64,000 nucleotides of DNA. Origin: an uncultured Bacteroidales bacterium (GTDB taxonomy: Bacteria > Bacteroidota > Bacteroidia > Bacteroidales > UBA932). This document shows positions 1 to 8,298 of the stretch, one piece after another; position 1 is the stretch's first letter, and each line of letters starts with the position of its first letter. The notes under the pieces are model-generated. The model saw nothing but the letters and a program-made list of their open reading frames with translations. It did not search any database and had not been told where the DNA came from. Position numbers and translations under genes: made by a program. The stretch is from assembly GCA_944322585.1 (NCBI GenBank), contig CALUPB010000005.1:62001-126000 (forward strand), read 5' to 3'.

Positions 1-417
1 AACACATGGGAATGTATATGTAACTTTTACCGGCCTTCCGTCCAGTATTCCAGGCGTCCATTTCGGAGAACTTGATACGACCCGTACAGCCTCCTGGTCA
101 AGGGATGGGTCTACACCACTGAGAACACTTACATCAGAAACAGACCCATCAGCGTTTATAGTGAACTTCAGGATTACACGTCCATGTACAGCGTTCTCTT
201 TGGCGAGTTCAGGATATACGAGTCTTTGATTTACCCAAACGGCAAAAGCATTGGCGTCGCCTCCCATAAATGAAGGGTTTGCATCTAATACTACGGTTTT
301 AGTTTGATTTTTAGTATAGCATACAAATTCATAGTCTGAAAACTTGATATTTATAGTCCCGCTATAATTTATAACATATTCCAATGTATTAAAATTACCG
401 TTTGAATTAATTATCCG
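1..417 (-). pseudogene. TonB C-terminal domain protein, 5'-truncated and cut by the window edge
   Basis: Reading the minus strand from about 417 down to 1 gives an open frame with the usual TonB C-terminal pattern: a PSFMGGDANAF block, then VYPELAKEN, HGRVILKFTINADGSVSDV and SPKWTPG near the edge. This domain, in energy-transducer TonB and related periplasmic proteins, contacts TonB boxes of outer-membrane receptors. The frame is closed upstream by a TGA at 418-420. The only ATG in it is at 265-267, inside the domain, so no membrane anchor or signal peptide precedes it. A TTG start is possible but would leave no anchor. I read this as a decayed or frameshifted gene; the domain call is firm, the pseudogene call less so. 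Confidence 0.6.
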
Positions 418-420
418 TCA

Positions 421-935
421 AAATATCCGAAGCTCATTTACCATGTTTCCACAGACAGGAAGTATGAATGTTCATGCTTACTGACATACTGTGTGAACAG
501 TGACACACCTGGGAATTGATCCGTTGTACAATTCATTGAATTAGAGTAAATTATGTTCTATTCTGAATTCCAGGTGTAACATATCTGTGCACACCTGGAA
601 CTGCCGATGTGCCTTTGGCTGCCGTAGGAGAGCGATTCTCTCTTCCAGGTGTGCCGGAAACTGTTACACCTGGAAGAGACGAAACCATGTAAACATATGT
701 CCCATATGTGATTATGCGTATTGCCCAATTCCAGGTGTGCACAGGACAGTTTTTCAGTGCCAATTAGAAGCCGTGTCGCAAAACAGCTTTATATCCGACG
801 TCATGACCCATATCCCCGTCAGAGGTAGGTATCCGTCCGGATATGCATGGCCTTGAATAGATTGGCACATTGTCCATTTTCAGAACGGAATGCCAGTCCA
901 TTTCTGCAAGATTTCACAGGTCAGGCATACCAATC
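421..935. other. Gene-free stretch with inverted repeats
   Basis: No convincing coding region lies in these 515 bases. Short open frames here run through repeats and have no family signature. The notable content is a set of six copies of a 10-bp motif in alternating orientation between 505 and 738. The right-hand part (740-935) shows nothing I can name. Confidence 0.6.
505..738. repeat. Six alternating copies of TTCCAGGTGT
   Basis: The 10-mer TTCCAGGTGT or its complement occurs at 505-514 (minus, one mismatch), 568-577 (plus), 591-600 (minus), 643-652 (plus), 666-675 (minus) and 729-738 (plus). The middle four form two 33-bp palindromes (568-600 and 643-675) whose starts are exactly 75 bp apart. 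In the second the arms extend to 13 bp (CTCTTCCAGGTGT and its complement). Several copies continue outward as CTGTGC next to ACACCTGG. Candidates are multi-site regulator binding, recombinase sites or a decayed mobile element. Confidence 0.75.
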
Positions 936-2420
936 TTATAGAGGGGATTTTGCGGATACAGATTCTTTCCAGACAGTTTGTTGACGGGTTCTGAAATAAT
1001 ATACGGTTCCGACGAGGTCGGCGAGAGTCCAGCCGATCGGGATGGACCACCATATGCCGAGCTCCCCGATGCCGGCTATCGGAGCAAGGGCGAATGACAG
1101 GGCTACCCTTGTCCCGAGGGAAAGGACAGTCAGAATGACCGACATGCCCGGGCGGCAGATTGCCCTGTAATAGCCGTAAAGCATGAAAAGAAGGCCTATG
1201 CCTATATAGAAAGCGCCTTCTATGCGAAGGTATTCTTTTCCTATCCGTATTATCTCCGTCTCGGCTTCGCTGACGAAAATCCTCATCAGAGGGTCGGCAC
1301 AGATGAAGACTATGGCTGATATGGCGACAGAGAATGCGGCCATGATGCAGACAGCCCGGATGATACCCTTACGTATCCTTTCATGTCTGTCGGCTCCGTA
1401 GTTCTGGGCCACGAATGTCGAGAAGGCATTGCCGAATTCCTGGACCGGCATATATGCAAACGAGTCTATCTTCACCGCCGCCGCAAATGCTGCCATGACG
1501 GCTGTGCCGAAACTGTTGACGAGTCCCTGCACGGCCAGTATGCCGAGATTCATCACTGACTGCTGGATACAGGTGAGGGAGGAAAACGTTCCTATGTATT
1601 TCAGTACTTTCCAGTCTGGCCTCCAGTATTGCCGTCCCGGCCTGAATTCGGGCCTTGTGACTAGAACCTGTATGCAGAGTCCTATACCGGAAACAGCCTG
1701 TGATATGACAGTGGCGGCAGCTGCACCCTGTATTCCCCAGCCGAAGGAAAGGATGAAAAGAAGGTCAAGCCCGATGTTGAGCAGAGCCGCTCCTGCAAGC
1801 CATAGCAGGGGAGTGACGGAGTCGCCCACGGCGCGGAGCAGGGCAGCAGAATAGTTGTAGAGGAACGTGAATCCGATGCCCCAGTAGATGATCCACAGAT
1901 AGTCTTCCATGAGGGGCTGGACGTCAGCCGGAACCTGAAGCCACCGGAGGATCGGGCCGAGTGTGCTGAAAGCCAAGATTACGAGCAGGACGGTGACGCC
2001 TCCGATGAGGATAAAGGATGCTGTCAGGCTCTTTTTCATTCCATCAGAGTCTCCCTCTCCGAATTTCAGGGAAAACACGGTCCCGCTGCCCATCGCAAGT
2101 CCGATCAGAATGGAGGTTATGAACACCATAAGAGTGTAGGCCGACCCCACTGCGGCGAGGGCTTCGGCTCCTACGAAACGTCCGACGATTATCGTATCGG
2201 CTATGTTGTAGCATTGCTGGAGCAGTGAGCCTGCAATCATGGGCAGGGTAAAACAAAGCAACGTACCGGTGATCCCTCCGCGTGTAAGGTCCCCGGCACG
2301 CTGTCTGTCGTATCCTGAAGGTGTTGTCGCAGCCCGCTGACTTTTGTGTCCTGCAAATCCTGTCATTGCTTGCCGGCTGTCATGTCCTGCCGATGATGTC
2401 TCTGTCCGGCGCTCAATCAT
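936..2420 (-). CDS. MATE family multidrug/Na+ exporter
   Basis: A 494-residue polytopic inner-membrane protein of the MATE (MatE/NorM) family, which exports cationic drugs or metabolites against Na+ or H+. After a hydrophilic N-terminus of about 40 residues it shows the first-helix pattern PMIAGSLLQQCYNIADTIIVG, followed by VGAEALAAVGSAY and roughly twelve hydrophobic segments, the usual two-lobed layout. The longer open frame reaches 2705, but that part overlaps the upstream Mrp gene; the ATG at 2418-2420 sits 8 bases past the Mrp stop and gives a normal family length. It probably forms an operon with Mrp. The N-terminal tail (residues 1-40) is repetitive and low in complexity, unlike typical family members. 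The substrate cannot be told. Confidence 0.88.
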   Translation of the reverse strand: MIERRTETSSAGHDSRQAMTGFAGHKSQRAATTPSGYDRQRAGDLTRGGITGTLLCFTLPMIAGSLLQQCYNIADTIIVGRFVGAEALAAVGSAYTLMVFITSILIGLAMGSGTVFSLKFGEGDSDGMKKSLTASFILIGGVTVLLVILAFSTLGPILRWLQVPADVQPLMEDYLWIIYWGIGFTFLYNYSAALLRAVGDSVTPLLWLAGAALLNIGLDLLFILSFGWGIQGAAAATVISQAVSGIGLCIQVLVTRPEFRPGRQYWRPDWKVLKYIGTFSSLTCIQQSVMNLGILAVQGLVNSFGTAVMAAFAAAVKIDSFAYMPVQEFGNAFSTFVAQNYGADRHERIRKGIIRAVCIMAAFSVAISAIVFICADPLMRIFVSEAETEIIRIGKEYLRIEGAFYIGIGLLFMLYGYYRAICRPGMSVILTVLSLGTRVALSFALAPIAGIGELGIWWSIPIGWTLADLVGTVYYFRTRQQTVWKESVSAKSPL

Positions 2421-2428
2421 CAGCACGG

Positions 2429-3544
2429 TTATTTTTCCCTGTCTGCAGCAGGTTGCCCGTTGTTGCCGGAACTGGTTCCGGATGCAGCCTCTTCGGCCAG
2501 TCTGGCGGCGAGGGCTGCGAATGCAATCCCGTCCGGACGTGAAGACAGGGCTACGGGTTCCCCGCTGTCGCCTCCTTCGCGGATGCTCTGGACAATAGGT
2601 ATTTGTCCGAGGAGAGGTATCCCGTATTTGGCGGCCATCCTTGCTCCACCGTCCTTCCCGAAGATGTAGTATTTGTTCTGCGGGAGTTCTTCCGGCGTGA
2701 ACCATGCCATGTTTTCCACAAGCCCGAAAATCTTCTTGTTGATGCTGCTGTTCCTGAACATGTTGACACCTTTCTCCACATCGGCAAGGGCGACGTCCTG
2801 CGGAGTGCTTACAATCACCGCCCCTTCGAATGGTATGTCATGGACGAGGCTTATGTGTATGTCCCCGGTTCCCGGAGGCATGTCGATGAGCAGGAAGTCC
2901 AGCTCTCCCCAACGCACCTGGAGAATCATCTGTTTCAGAGCATTGCAGGCCATCGGCCCTCTCCATATCAGTGCCTGTTCCGGCCTGGCGAAGTAGCCGA
3001 TGGACATCCATTTCACTCCGTATTTCTCGACGGGCATTATGACATCCCTGCCGAGTTCAGGGTCATTGAAGGCATCGGGAACGGCACCTTCGGTGCCTGT
3101 CATTTTCGGGACGGAAGGGCCGTAGACATCTGCATCGGCAAGTCCGACACGGTATCCTTCCCGGGCCAGCGCCACTGCAAGATTGACGGCTACGGTCGAT
3201 TTCCCGACCCCTCCCTTGCCAGAAGCGATGCCGATCAGGTGTTTTACATTGACTAATTCTTCAGTTCCGAGGTCGAGTCCCGGCTTCTTTTTCGGCGCAG
3301 CCTCTTTTACCGTTGTCCTGACTTCCACTTCCGCCTGGGGCCAATGCCTTATTACGGCAGCCTTGCAGCTCCCGACAAGGTATTCTGCGAGAGGGTCGCG
3401 GTGTTTCGGGAACACAAGGCTGACCGTCACCTTGTTCCCGTCTGTCGCGACACTTTCCAACATCCCGAGTTCGACGATATTCCTGTCCCCGTTGCCGGGA
3501 TGTTCCACTTCCCGGAGCGCTTCGGTTATTTCCTTCTCTGTCAT
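2429..3544 (-). CDS. mrp: Mrp/NBP35 family Fe-S carrier ATPase
   Basis: A 371-residue cytosolic P-loop ATPase of the Mrp/ApbC family, which binds and transfers Fe-S clusters. It has an N-terminal MIP18/DUF59-type domain (residues 1-80), a deviant Walker A GKGGVGKS at about 109-116, the DADVYGPS motif and DMPPGTGD. The CxxC pair that bridges the cluster in classical Mrp proteins is absent: the ENMAWF motif is followed by TPEELPQNKYY, a form I believe is common in Bacteroidetes. The C-terminal 15 residues are a Ser/Gly/Asn-rich tail. The MATE gene follows after 8 bases. Confidence 0.92.
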   Translation of the reverse strand: MTEKEITEALREVEHPGNGDRNIVELGMLESVATDGNKVTVSLVFPKHRDPLAEYLVGSCKAAVIRHWPQAEVEVRTTVKEAAPKKKPGLDLGTEELVNVKHLIGIASGKGGVGKSTVAVNLAVALAREGYRVGLADADVYGPSVPKMTGTEGAVPDAFNDPELGRDVIMPVEKYGVKWMSIGYFARPEQALIWRGPMACNALKQMILQVRWGELDFLLIDMPPGTGDIHISLVHDIPFEGAVIVSTPQDVALADVEKGVNMFRNSSINKKIFGLVENMAWFTPEELPQNKYYIFGKDGGARMAAKYGIPLLGQIPIVQSIREGGDSGEPVALSSRPDGIAFAALAARLAEEAASGTSSGNNGQPAADREK

Positions 3545-3633
3545 AGTCGCTCATATTTTACGTTTCGCATGTGTTCCGATATCCGATACCGTGCGGCGTG
3601 CGGAATATTTGCCTTCGTACAGAATGGGCCGCA

Positions 3634-5778
3634 TTACCGGACGATGTCCATCTCATCCAGCAGGTATCCTGCGCCTCCGAACTTGTCCATTATGAACAGG
3701 ACATAGCGGATATCCACACAGATGCATCTCTGCAGATCCGGCTCGAACATCACGTCGCTGCTCATGGATTCCCAGTTCCCGTCGAATGCGAGCCCGAGGA
3801 GTTCTCCGTCAGCATTGAGGACCGGGGAGCCGGAATTTCCTCCGGTGATGTCGTTGTTGGTCAGGAATGCCACAGGCATCTTGCCGTCGGACATCGCATA
3901 TTCTCCGAAATCACGTGCTTTCCAGAGTTCTTTAAGTTTTGCCGGTACTACGAATTCCCAGTTGTCCGGATCCTCTTTCTCCATCACACCGTCAAGGGTA
4001 GTGTAGTATCTGTAGAGGACGGCGTCTGCAGGCGAATATGATTTCACCGAGCCGTACGTCAGTCTCATGGTGAAGTTGGCGTCCGGATATGAAGGCTCAC
4101 CCTTCTTCCATTCGAGGAGACCTGCCGTGTAGGCCTTCCTGCCTGCATTCCGCCCGTCCATGGCTTTCCGAAGAGCGACATAGCTTGCGGAAAGGACAGT
4201 GTTGCATGCTTTTTTGAGTGCGACAGCAGGGTCATCGGCAATGGCAGCGGCCCCGGCCGTAGCTATGGCGGCCTTCGCCTTGTCGTAGGAAGTGAATATG
4301 CTGTTGTCGAACAGACTGTCCACATAAGCGTCCACATCCATCGTTGCAAAATCTTCTCCCGGGATCTCAAGGTAATATTCAGGGCTGATATTGTCCCGGT
4401 AGAATTTGATGAGAGCCTTGGCGATTTTCCGGTCCGTAGGCTCGGAATAATTCTTATATGAGTCGGCAATGCTCTCCAGGGCATCGGCTGCAGCCGTATC
4501 GGAAGAGTCTGTAAGTGCGGAATTGCATTTCATTGCAAACGACGCAAGTTCGATCCTCGCGACGGATTCCGAAAGAGTGGTATATACGGTATACGGTTCT
4601 GACATTTCATCTGTCGCCGTTTTTATCTCACCAAGGGCGGAACCGTATTTTTCAATACGTTTCTTGCTGGAATTGACCCATTCCGTGAACTCGTTCTCCT
4701 CTTCTGCAGTGCGGCCTATGATATCAAGCTTGTCGAAGGCGAGTTTCATCCCCTGCCATTTCTTCCATCCGTTGGACGAACTGGCATATTTGCTGGCATA
4801 CTGGATCTTCACCTCCGGGTCGGCAAGCATGTCTTCCAGCATGATATCCTGACGTATGGTCCTTGCTGCGATGCGGATATCATTCTGTGCAAGCATGCTT
4901 TCGAGTTCAGGTACGGTCTGGAACCTGACGGTGCTTCCGGGATATCCCATAATCATGGTGAAATCGCCTTCCTGAAGCCCCTTCAGCGAGATTTTCAGTG
5001 ACTGTTTCGGCCTGTACGGCACATTGTCCTCGGAATAGTCGGCCGGATTGTTGTCCTTGTCGGCATATACCCGGAACATCGAGAAATCTCCCGTGTGGCG
5101 CGGCCACATCCAGTTGTCGGTATCGGCACCGAATTTCCCGATGGAGGAAGGCGGTGCACCTACGAAGCGGATGTCCCTGTATTTCTTGTATACTATCAGA
5201 TAATATACATTATTATTATAGAAAGGGACTATGAAGGCTTCGCAATGGGGATATTCTTCTTCCGCCTTTCCGATAATCCGGTCATAGAAATTCTTGTTGA
5301 GGTAGTCCGCGGACAGGGCTTCCTTGTCCGTGCTGTCGCGGTACATCTTCTCTGCCTTTTTCAGAACGGCCTCGAATTCGCCGGTGACATCTTCCATATA
5401 TTCAAGGAAAGTCACTGTCAGACCCTCCACCGGCAGTTCCTCGGAACGGTTCATCGCCCAGTATCCGTCGGTCAGGTAGTCATGGTCCACACTGCTGAGC
5501 TGCTGGATGCTTGCGTAGCCGCAATGATGGTTGGTCACAAGCAGTCCTTCACCTGAAATGATCTCTCCGGTACATCCTCCGCCGAACTGGACTATAGCGT
5601 CTTTAAGAGACGAGTGGTTGATGCTGTAGATCTGCTCCGGGGTAAGCCGGCATCCGAGTTCCTCCATGGCTCCCGCATTCATCTTTTTCAGGAGAGGGAG
5701 CATCCACATCCCCTCGTCTGCCCGTGCCCCTGCCGCGAGGACAGACAGTGCAGTAAGAAAACAGATAATTCTCTTCAT
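3634..5778 (-). CDS. S46 family dipeptidyl-peptidase, DPP7-like
   Basis: A 714-residue secreted serine exopeptidase of family S46 that removes N-terminal dipeptides in the periplasm, used by asaccharolytic or protein-scavenging Bacteroidetes. A signal peptide (MKRIICFLTALSVLAAGARA) precedes the mature DEGMW start typical of the family. The catalytic His lies in NHHCGY (second His, about residue 85), the Asp in the GADTDNWMWPRH block (likely Asp221), and the Ser in GGNSGSP (about 649). In the FDGN motif eighteen residues after the Ser the position is Gly (667). From family knowledge Gly here favours hydrophobic P1 residues (DPP7), while DPP11 has Arg (FDRN) for Asp/Glu. Expression probably starts from the promoter element at 5873-5904. 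Confidence 0.93.
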   Translation of the reverse strand: MKRIICFLTALSVLAAGARADEGMWMLPLLKKMNAGAMEELGCRLTPEQIYSINHSSLKDAIVQFGGGCTGEIISGEGLLVTNHHCGYASIQQLSSVDHDYLTDGYWAMNRSEELPVEGLTVTFLEYMEDVTGEFEAVLKKAEKMYRDSTDKEALSADYLNKNFYDRIIGKAEEEYPHCEAFIVPFYNNNVYYLIVYKKYRDIRFVGAPPSSIGKFGADTDNWMWPRHTGDFSMFRVYADKDNNPADYSEDNVPYRPKQSLKISLKGLQEGDFTMIMGYPGSTVRFQTVPELESMLAQNDIRIAARTIRQDIMLEDMLADPEVKIQYASKYASSSNGWKKWQGMKLAFDKLDIIGRTAEEENEFTEWVNSSKKRIEKYGSALGEIKTATDEMSEPYTVYTTLSESVARIELASFAMKCNSALTDSSDTAAADALESIADSYKNYSEPTDRKIAKALIKFYRDNISPEYYLEIPGEDFATMDVDAYVDSLFDNSIFTSYDKAKAAIATAGAAAIADDPAVALKKACNTVLSASYVALRKAMDGRNAGRKAYTAGLLEWKKGEPSYPDANFTMRLTYGSVKSYSPADAVLYRYYTTLDGVMEKEDPDNWEFVVPAKLKELWKARDFGEYAMSDGKMPVAFLTNNDITGGNSGSPVLNADGELLGLAFDGNWESMSSDVMFEPDLQRCICVDIRYVLFIMDKFGGAGYLLDEMDIVR

Positions 5779-5870
5779 AGTTATACAGTTTTATTTGTTT
5801 CAGACAGTTGTCATACGGCGCTTCCGCCTGCGCTTCTCCGGCCCCTGCCGCAGCAGGCCCTTCAGCAGCC

Positions 5871-5938
5871 TGCAAATATACGCAGAAGCCGAGTGCAGAG
5901 CAAATTTATTTGTTCTGCCGAGGCGATACAGTATATAT
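5871..5938 (-). repeat. Promoter-bearing palindromic element, copy 1
   Basis: Outer parts of this element match a second copy at 33012-33088: a 23-bp left flank beginning TGCAAATATACGCAGAAG and a 20-bp right flank CGAGGCGATACAGTATATAT. Between them lies a 25-bp core (5894-5918) that is a near-perfect palindrome (GCAGA.CAAAT / ATTTG.TCTGC). The core of the other copy differs in sequence and length yet is also palindromic. Both copies lie 80-95 bp before a minus-strand start codon. Confidence 0.75.
5873..5904 (-). promoter_or_regulatory. Promoter for the S46 peptidase
   Basis: On the minus strand TATATTTG (complement of 5873-5880) matches the Bacteroidetes -7 consensus TAnnTTTG. TTTG (complement of 5901-5904) lies exactly 20 bp upstream, as expected for the -33 box. 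The start codon of the peptidase is about 95 bp downstream, leaving a leader of roughly 85 nt. Confidence 0.75.
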
Positions 5939-5975
5939 GGCGAAGCCAAATATCCAACCGTAGTATGTTCGTCAG

Positions 5976-6839
5976 TTATTTACCGCTGTCTTTGCGGATG
6001 TCATCGCGTATCAGCATACACGCCGGGCCGAGCACTGTGCCGTGGTCGAAACCTGAGAGTTCGTAAAGGACGGCAGGATGTCCGAAATGCCGCAATATGG
6101 ACAGCAGGGATGCGTTTTCTTCGTATCTGCACAGCATTTCAAGATCCCTGTCTCCAGTAACCAGCATAAGCGGCGCCCCTTCTTTCCGGACGTTGTTGAT
6201 CGGGGCGAATTCGTCTATGAGAGGGAGATCCATCGACATCCCCCTTTCTTTCTTTATGGTGAAGTGGGTAAAGGTCTGCCCGCTGACAGGGTAGGCTTTC
6301 CTTATCTTCAATGCATCGGCCCCGTAAGCCTTCATGTATTCGGGACAGAGTACCAGCATCAGGGTCAGGTATCCTCCTGCCGAGTGACCTCCGACATAGA
6401 TTTTGGAAGGATCGCCGCCATATTCTTCTATATGTTTGAAAATGAAGGCTACGGCTTCGGCGGCATCGTCGATATATCCGGGACATTTCACTTTAGGGAA
6501 AAGCCTGTAGTTGACGTCGGCCACGGCAAAACCCTGTCTGCGGAATTCATCCAGCAGGGATTTCGAACCGCCTTCCAGCCCTCCGCCATGGAACCATACG
6601 AGGGTGGCAAATCCTTCACTGTCTGTCGGATAATACAGGTCAAGCCTGCATCTCTCAATCCTGTAAGTGTCTGTCTCGTCTGCGGATACGTATGGAATGT
6701 CTTTAATATGCCTGTACCCTTTATCCGGGCATTCCCCTTTCCTGCCGGTGGGTTCCGCTGTCTCTCCGTGCGGGGTCATCGCCGTTGCGGCCATCATTGC
6801 CATGGCCAGCATAATTACTGTCAATGCAATCTTTTTCAT
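5976..6839 (-). CDS. Secreted alpha/beta hydrolase (BD-FAE/esterase-like)
   Basis: A 287-residue exported alpha/beta hydrolase. A signal peptide covers about residues 1-20. The oxyanion motif HGGG is at 84-87, the nucleophile elbow GHSAGG puts Ser at 153, the likely acid is in TGDRD (230/232) and the His in GFDHG (266). This arrangement fits the BD-FAE/hormone-sensitive-lipase-like carboxylesterases that remove acyl groups from sugars or small esters; the substrate is not evident. It is transcribed in the same direction as the S46 gene but separated by about 200 bases that contain the promoter element, so the two are probably independent. About 20 bases separate it from rnhB upstream, which may share a transcript. 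Confidence 0.85.
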   Translation of the reverse strand: MKKIALTVIMLAMAMMAATAMTPHGETAEPTGRKGECPDKGYRHIKDIPYVSADETDTYRIERCRLDLYYPTDSEGFATLVWFHGGGLEGGSKSLLDEFRRQGFAVADVNYRLFPKVKCPGYIDDAAEAVAFIFKHIEEYGGDPSKIYVGGHSAGGYLTLMLVLCPEYMKAYGADALKIRKAYPVSGQTFTHFTIKKERGMSMDLPLIDEFAPINNVRKEGAPLMLVTGDRDLEMLCRYEENASLLSILRHFGHPAVLYELSGFDHGTVLGPACMLIRDDIRKDSGK

Positions 6840-6861
6840 CTGCTGTATGTTTTGTGCCTTT

Positions 6862-7620
6862 TCAGAACAGTGCAGGTTCCAGTTCCTTGAGGTGGAATGA
6901 CTTCCTGTGCTGAGGGGTCGGTCCGAGCCTGATAAGTGCGTCTATGTGTTCTTTAGTCGGATATCCCATGTTGTGTTCCCATCCGTAGCCGGGGTATTCT
7001 GCGGCTAACTTTCTCATATATTCGTCCCTGTAAGTCTTTGCCAGTACGGATGCCGCAGCGATAGAAGTGAATTTCGCGTCTCCTTTTACAATGCAGCTGT
7101 ACGGTATCCTGTCGTATGTTGCCGGGATGGCGGTACATTCATTTTCTGCCGGAGTCTGGGCCGGATTGCCGTCGCCGGTTCCGTGAAGGGACCCTGTCCC
7201 GTCAATGCCGTCAGATATTTTCCCGCTGCTGCGGCTGTCCGATGCGAGAGAGGCGATGAAAGAGAACGGTCTGAACCGGTTACCGTCTATCAGAAGATGT
7301 TCAGGCAGGGTCTTCAACTGCATTACTGCCCTCTGCATCCCTGCTATGGAGGCATTGAGGATGTTCATACGGTCGATCTCTTCAGCACTCACCGATACTA
7401 CGGCATATTCTATGGCTTCCGCTTCTATTATCGGTCTGAGGATTTCCCTTGACCGGGCAGACATCTGCTTGGAATCATTGAGAAGAGGATGATGGAAATC
7501 CGCAGGCATGATGACAGCGGCAGCAAAGACAGGTCCTGCCAGGGGCCCGCGTCCCGCTTCGTCGCACCCGGCCTCTATCCTGTCTTCAACAAGAAAATTT
7601 TTCAGCTCTGTCTCTCTCAT
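6862..7620 (-). CDS. rnhB: Ribonuclease HII
   Basis: RNase HII cleaves the RNA strand of RNA-DNA hybrids and starts removal of misincorporated ribonucleotides. The ATG at 7618-7620 gives 252 residues and places the DEAGRG motif (Asp20-Glu21) normally; the open frame continues to 7749 but that extension is Phe/Lys-rich and AT-rich. Further acidic residues are in LIDGNRF (Asp112) and VKGDAKF (Asp181), followed by the SIAAASVLAKTYRD block. Between residues about 120 and 170 is a 45-residue Ser/Gly/Asp/Thr-rich insertion where relatives have only about ten residues. The catalytic set is complete, so the enzyme should work despite the insertion. Confidence 0.93.
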   Translation of the reverse strand: MRETELKNFLVEDRIEAGCDEAGRGPLAGPVFAAAVIMPADFHHPLLNDSKQMSARSREILRPIIEAEAIEYAVVSVSAEEIDRMNILNASIAGMQRAVMQLKTLPEHLLIDGNRFRPFSFIASLASDSRSSGKISDGIDGTGSLHGTGDGNPAQTPAENECTAIPATYDRIPYSCIVKGDAKFTSIAAASVLAKTYRDEYMRKLAAEYPGYGWEHNMGYPTKEHIDALIRLGPTPQHRKSFHLKELEPALF

Positions 7621-7937
7621 TCCGGTAATTTCTATCCTGCAAAAATATTCCAAAATTTTCAGAAGCCGTTTGAATTTTATAAAAAAGTCAGGAAATCTCC
7701 TGTAAAATCCAGTGCGGTAAAAATTGAAAAGGATGATATGAAAAATCATTCGGGTATCATATAAAATTTTTACCCGAAAACAATGACAATGAAATCTTGC
7801 AAATGATAATAAAAAGTTGTCAAAACAAGACTGAAAATGTAAAAAAGAGAAAAATTTTCCATGAAAAAAGAAAAAACGGCAGTCTGATGTTGTTTTTTAT
7901 GATTTTATCTCGGAGTTTTGCCAACAAAAAATTGCCA
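7621..7937. other. AT-rich intergenic stretch with one hairpin
   Basis: These 317 bases are clearly more AT-rich than the surroundings and I see no supported gene in them. An 8-bp perfect inverted repeat TTCGGGTA / TACCCGAA (7749-7756 and 7771-7778) could be an operator or weak terminator. The remainder would hold the promoters of rnhB (minus) and the small gene at 7938 (plus). Confidence 0.45.
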
Positions 7938-8156
7938 ATGAAAACTATTGTTGACGACAGGGACCTCGGCATATTCATGCTGTTGGCGGAGTCCGGGCAA
8001 TGTCCCGGAGATGAAGAAAGGGCTTTCGGGAAAATTTGCGCTTCTCTGGGAATCCGGAAAGAAGCCATGGACAGGTATCTTTATGACAACTTCGGGTTGC
8101 CGGGCAAGGATATTCTCAGATCCTATGGATGTTCGGTACCGGTATATATGCTGTGA
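7938..8156 (+). CDS. Small hypothetical protein
   Basis: A 72-residue frame starting MKTIVDDRDLG. The open frame extends upstream to 7797, but that part is Lys/Phe-rich and matches the AT-rich intergenic composition, so I prefer the ATG at 7938. The protein contains a mildly amphipathic middle (GICASLGIRKEAMDRYL is close to a helix-turn-helix pattern) but I recognise no family. It lies 140 bases before the EF-G paralog in the same direction and could be co-expressed. It may also be spurious. Confidence 0.4.
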   Translation: MKTIVDDRDLGIFMLLAESGQCPGDEERAFGKICASLGIRKEAMDRYLYDNFGLPGKDILRSYGCSVPVYML

Positions 8157-8232
8157 CGTCCGTCTGAGGACAAAATGTGCGGCCGCATATAAATCAGTTG
8201 CCCCGATACTATGTTTTTTGCATATTATTTAT

Positions 8233-8240
8233 TAAGTTTG
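8233..8240 (+). promoter_or_regulatory. -7 box upstream of the EF-G paralog
   Basis: TAAGTTTG fits TAnnTTTG, about 58 bases before the start codon. No TTG or TTTG lies at the usual 19-21 bp upstream, so the promoter may need an activator. This would suit the activator-dependent control reported for the Bacteroides EF-G2 gene, but no activator site is identified here. Confidence 0.45.
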
Positions 8241-8298
8241 CAAGGATGTGCCGTAAAACCGCGGGCATATAACACAAACTAATAAACTGTAAGAAACG

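Noticed and set aside
568..675. Possible CRISPR array from the regularly spaced 33-bp palindromes
   Set aside because: Only two complete units exist, the interior of each palindrome differs, and no cas gene is nearby.
2603..3256. Long plus-strand frame of 217 residues opposite mrp
   Set aside because: It is the mirror of the clearly conserved Mrp gene; its translation is rich in His/Arg/Pro with no family pattern.
6078..6890. 270-residue plus-strand frame opposite the esterase gene
   Set aside because: Antisense shadow of a gene with intact catalytic motifs and signal peptide.
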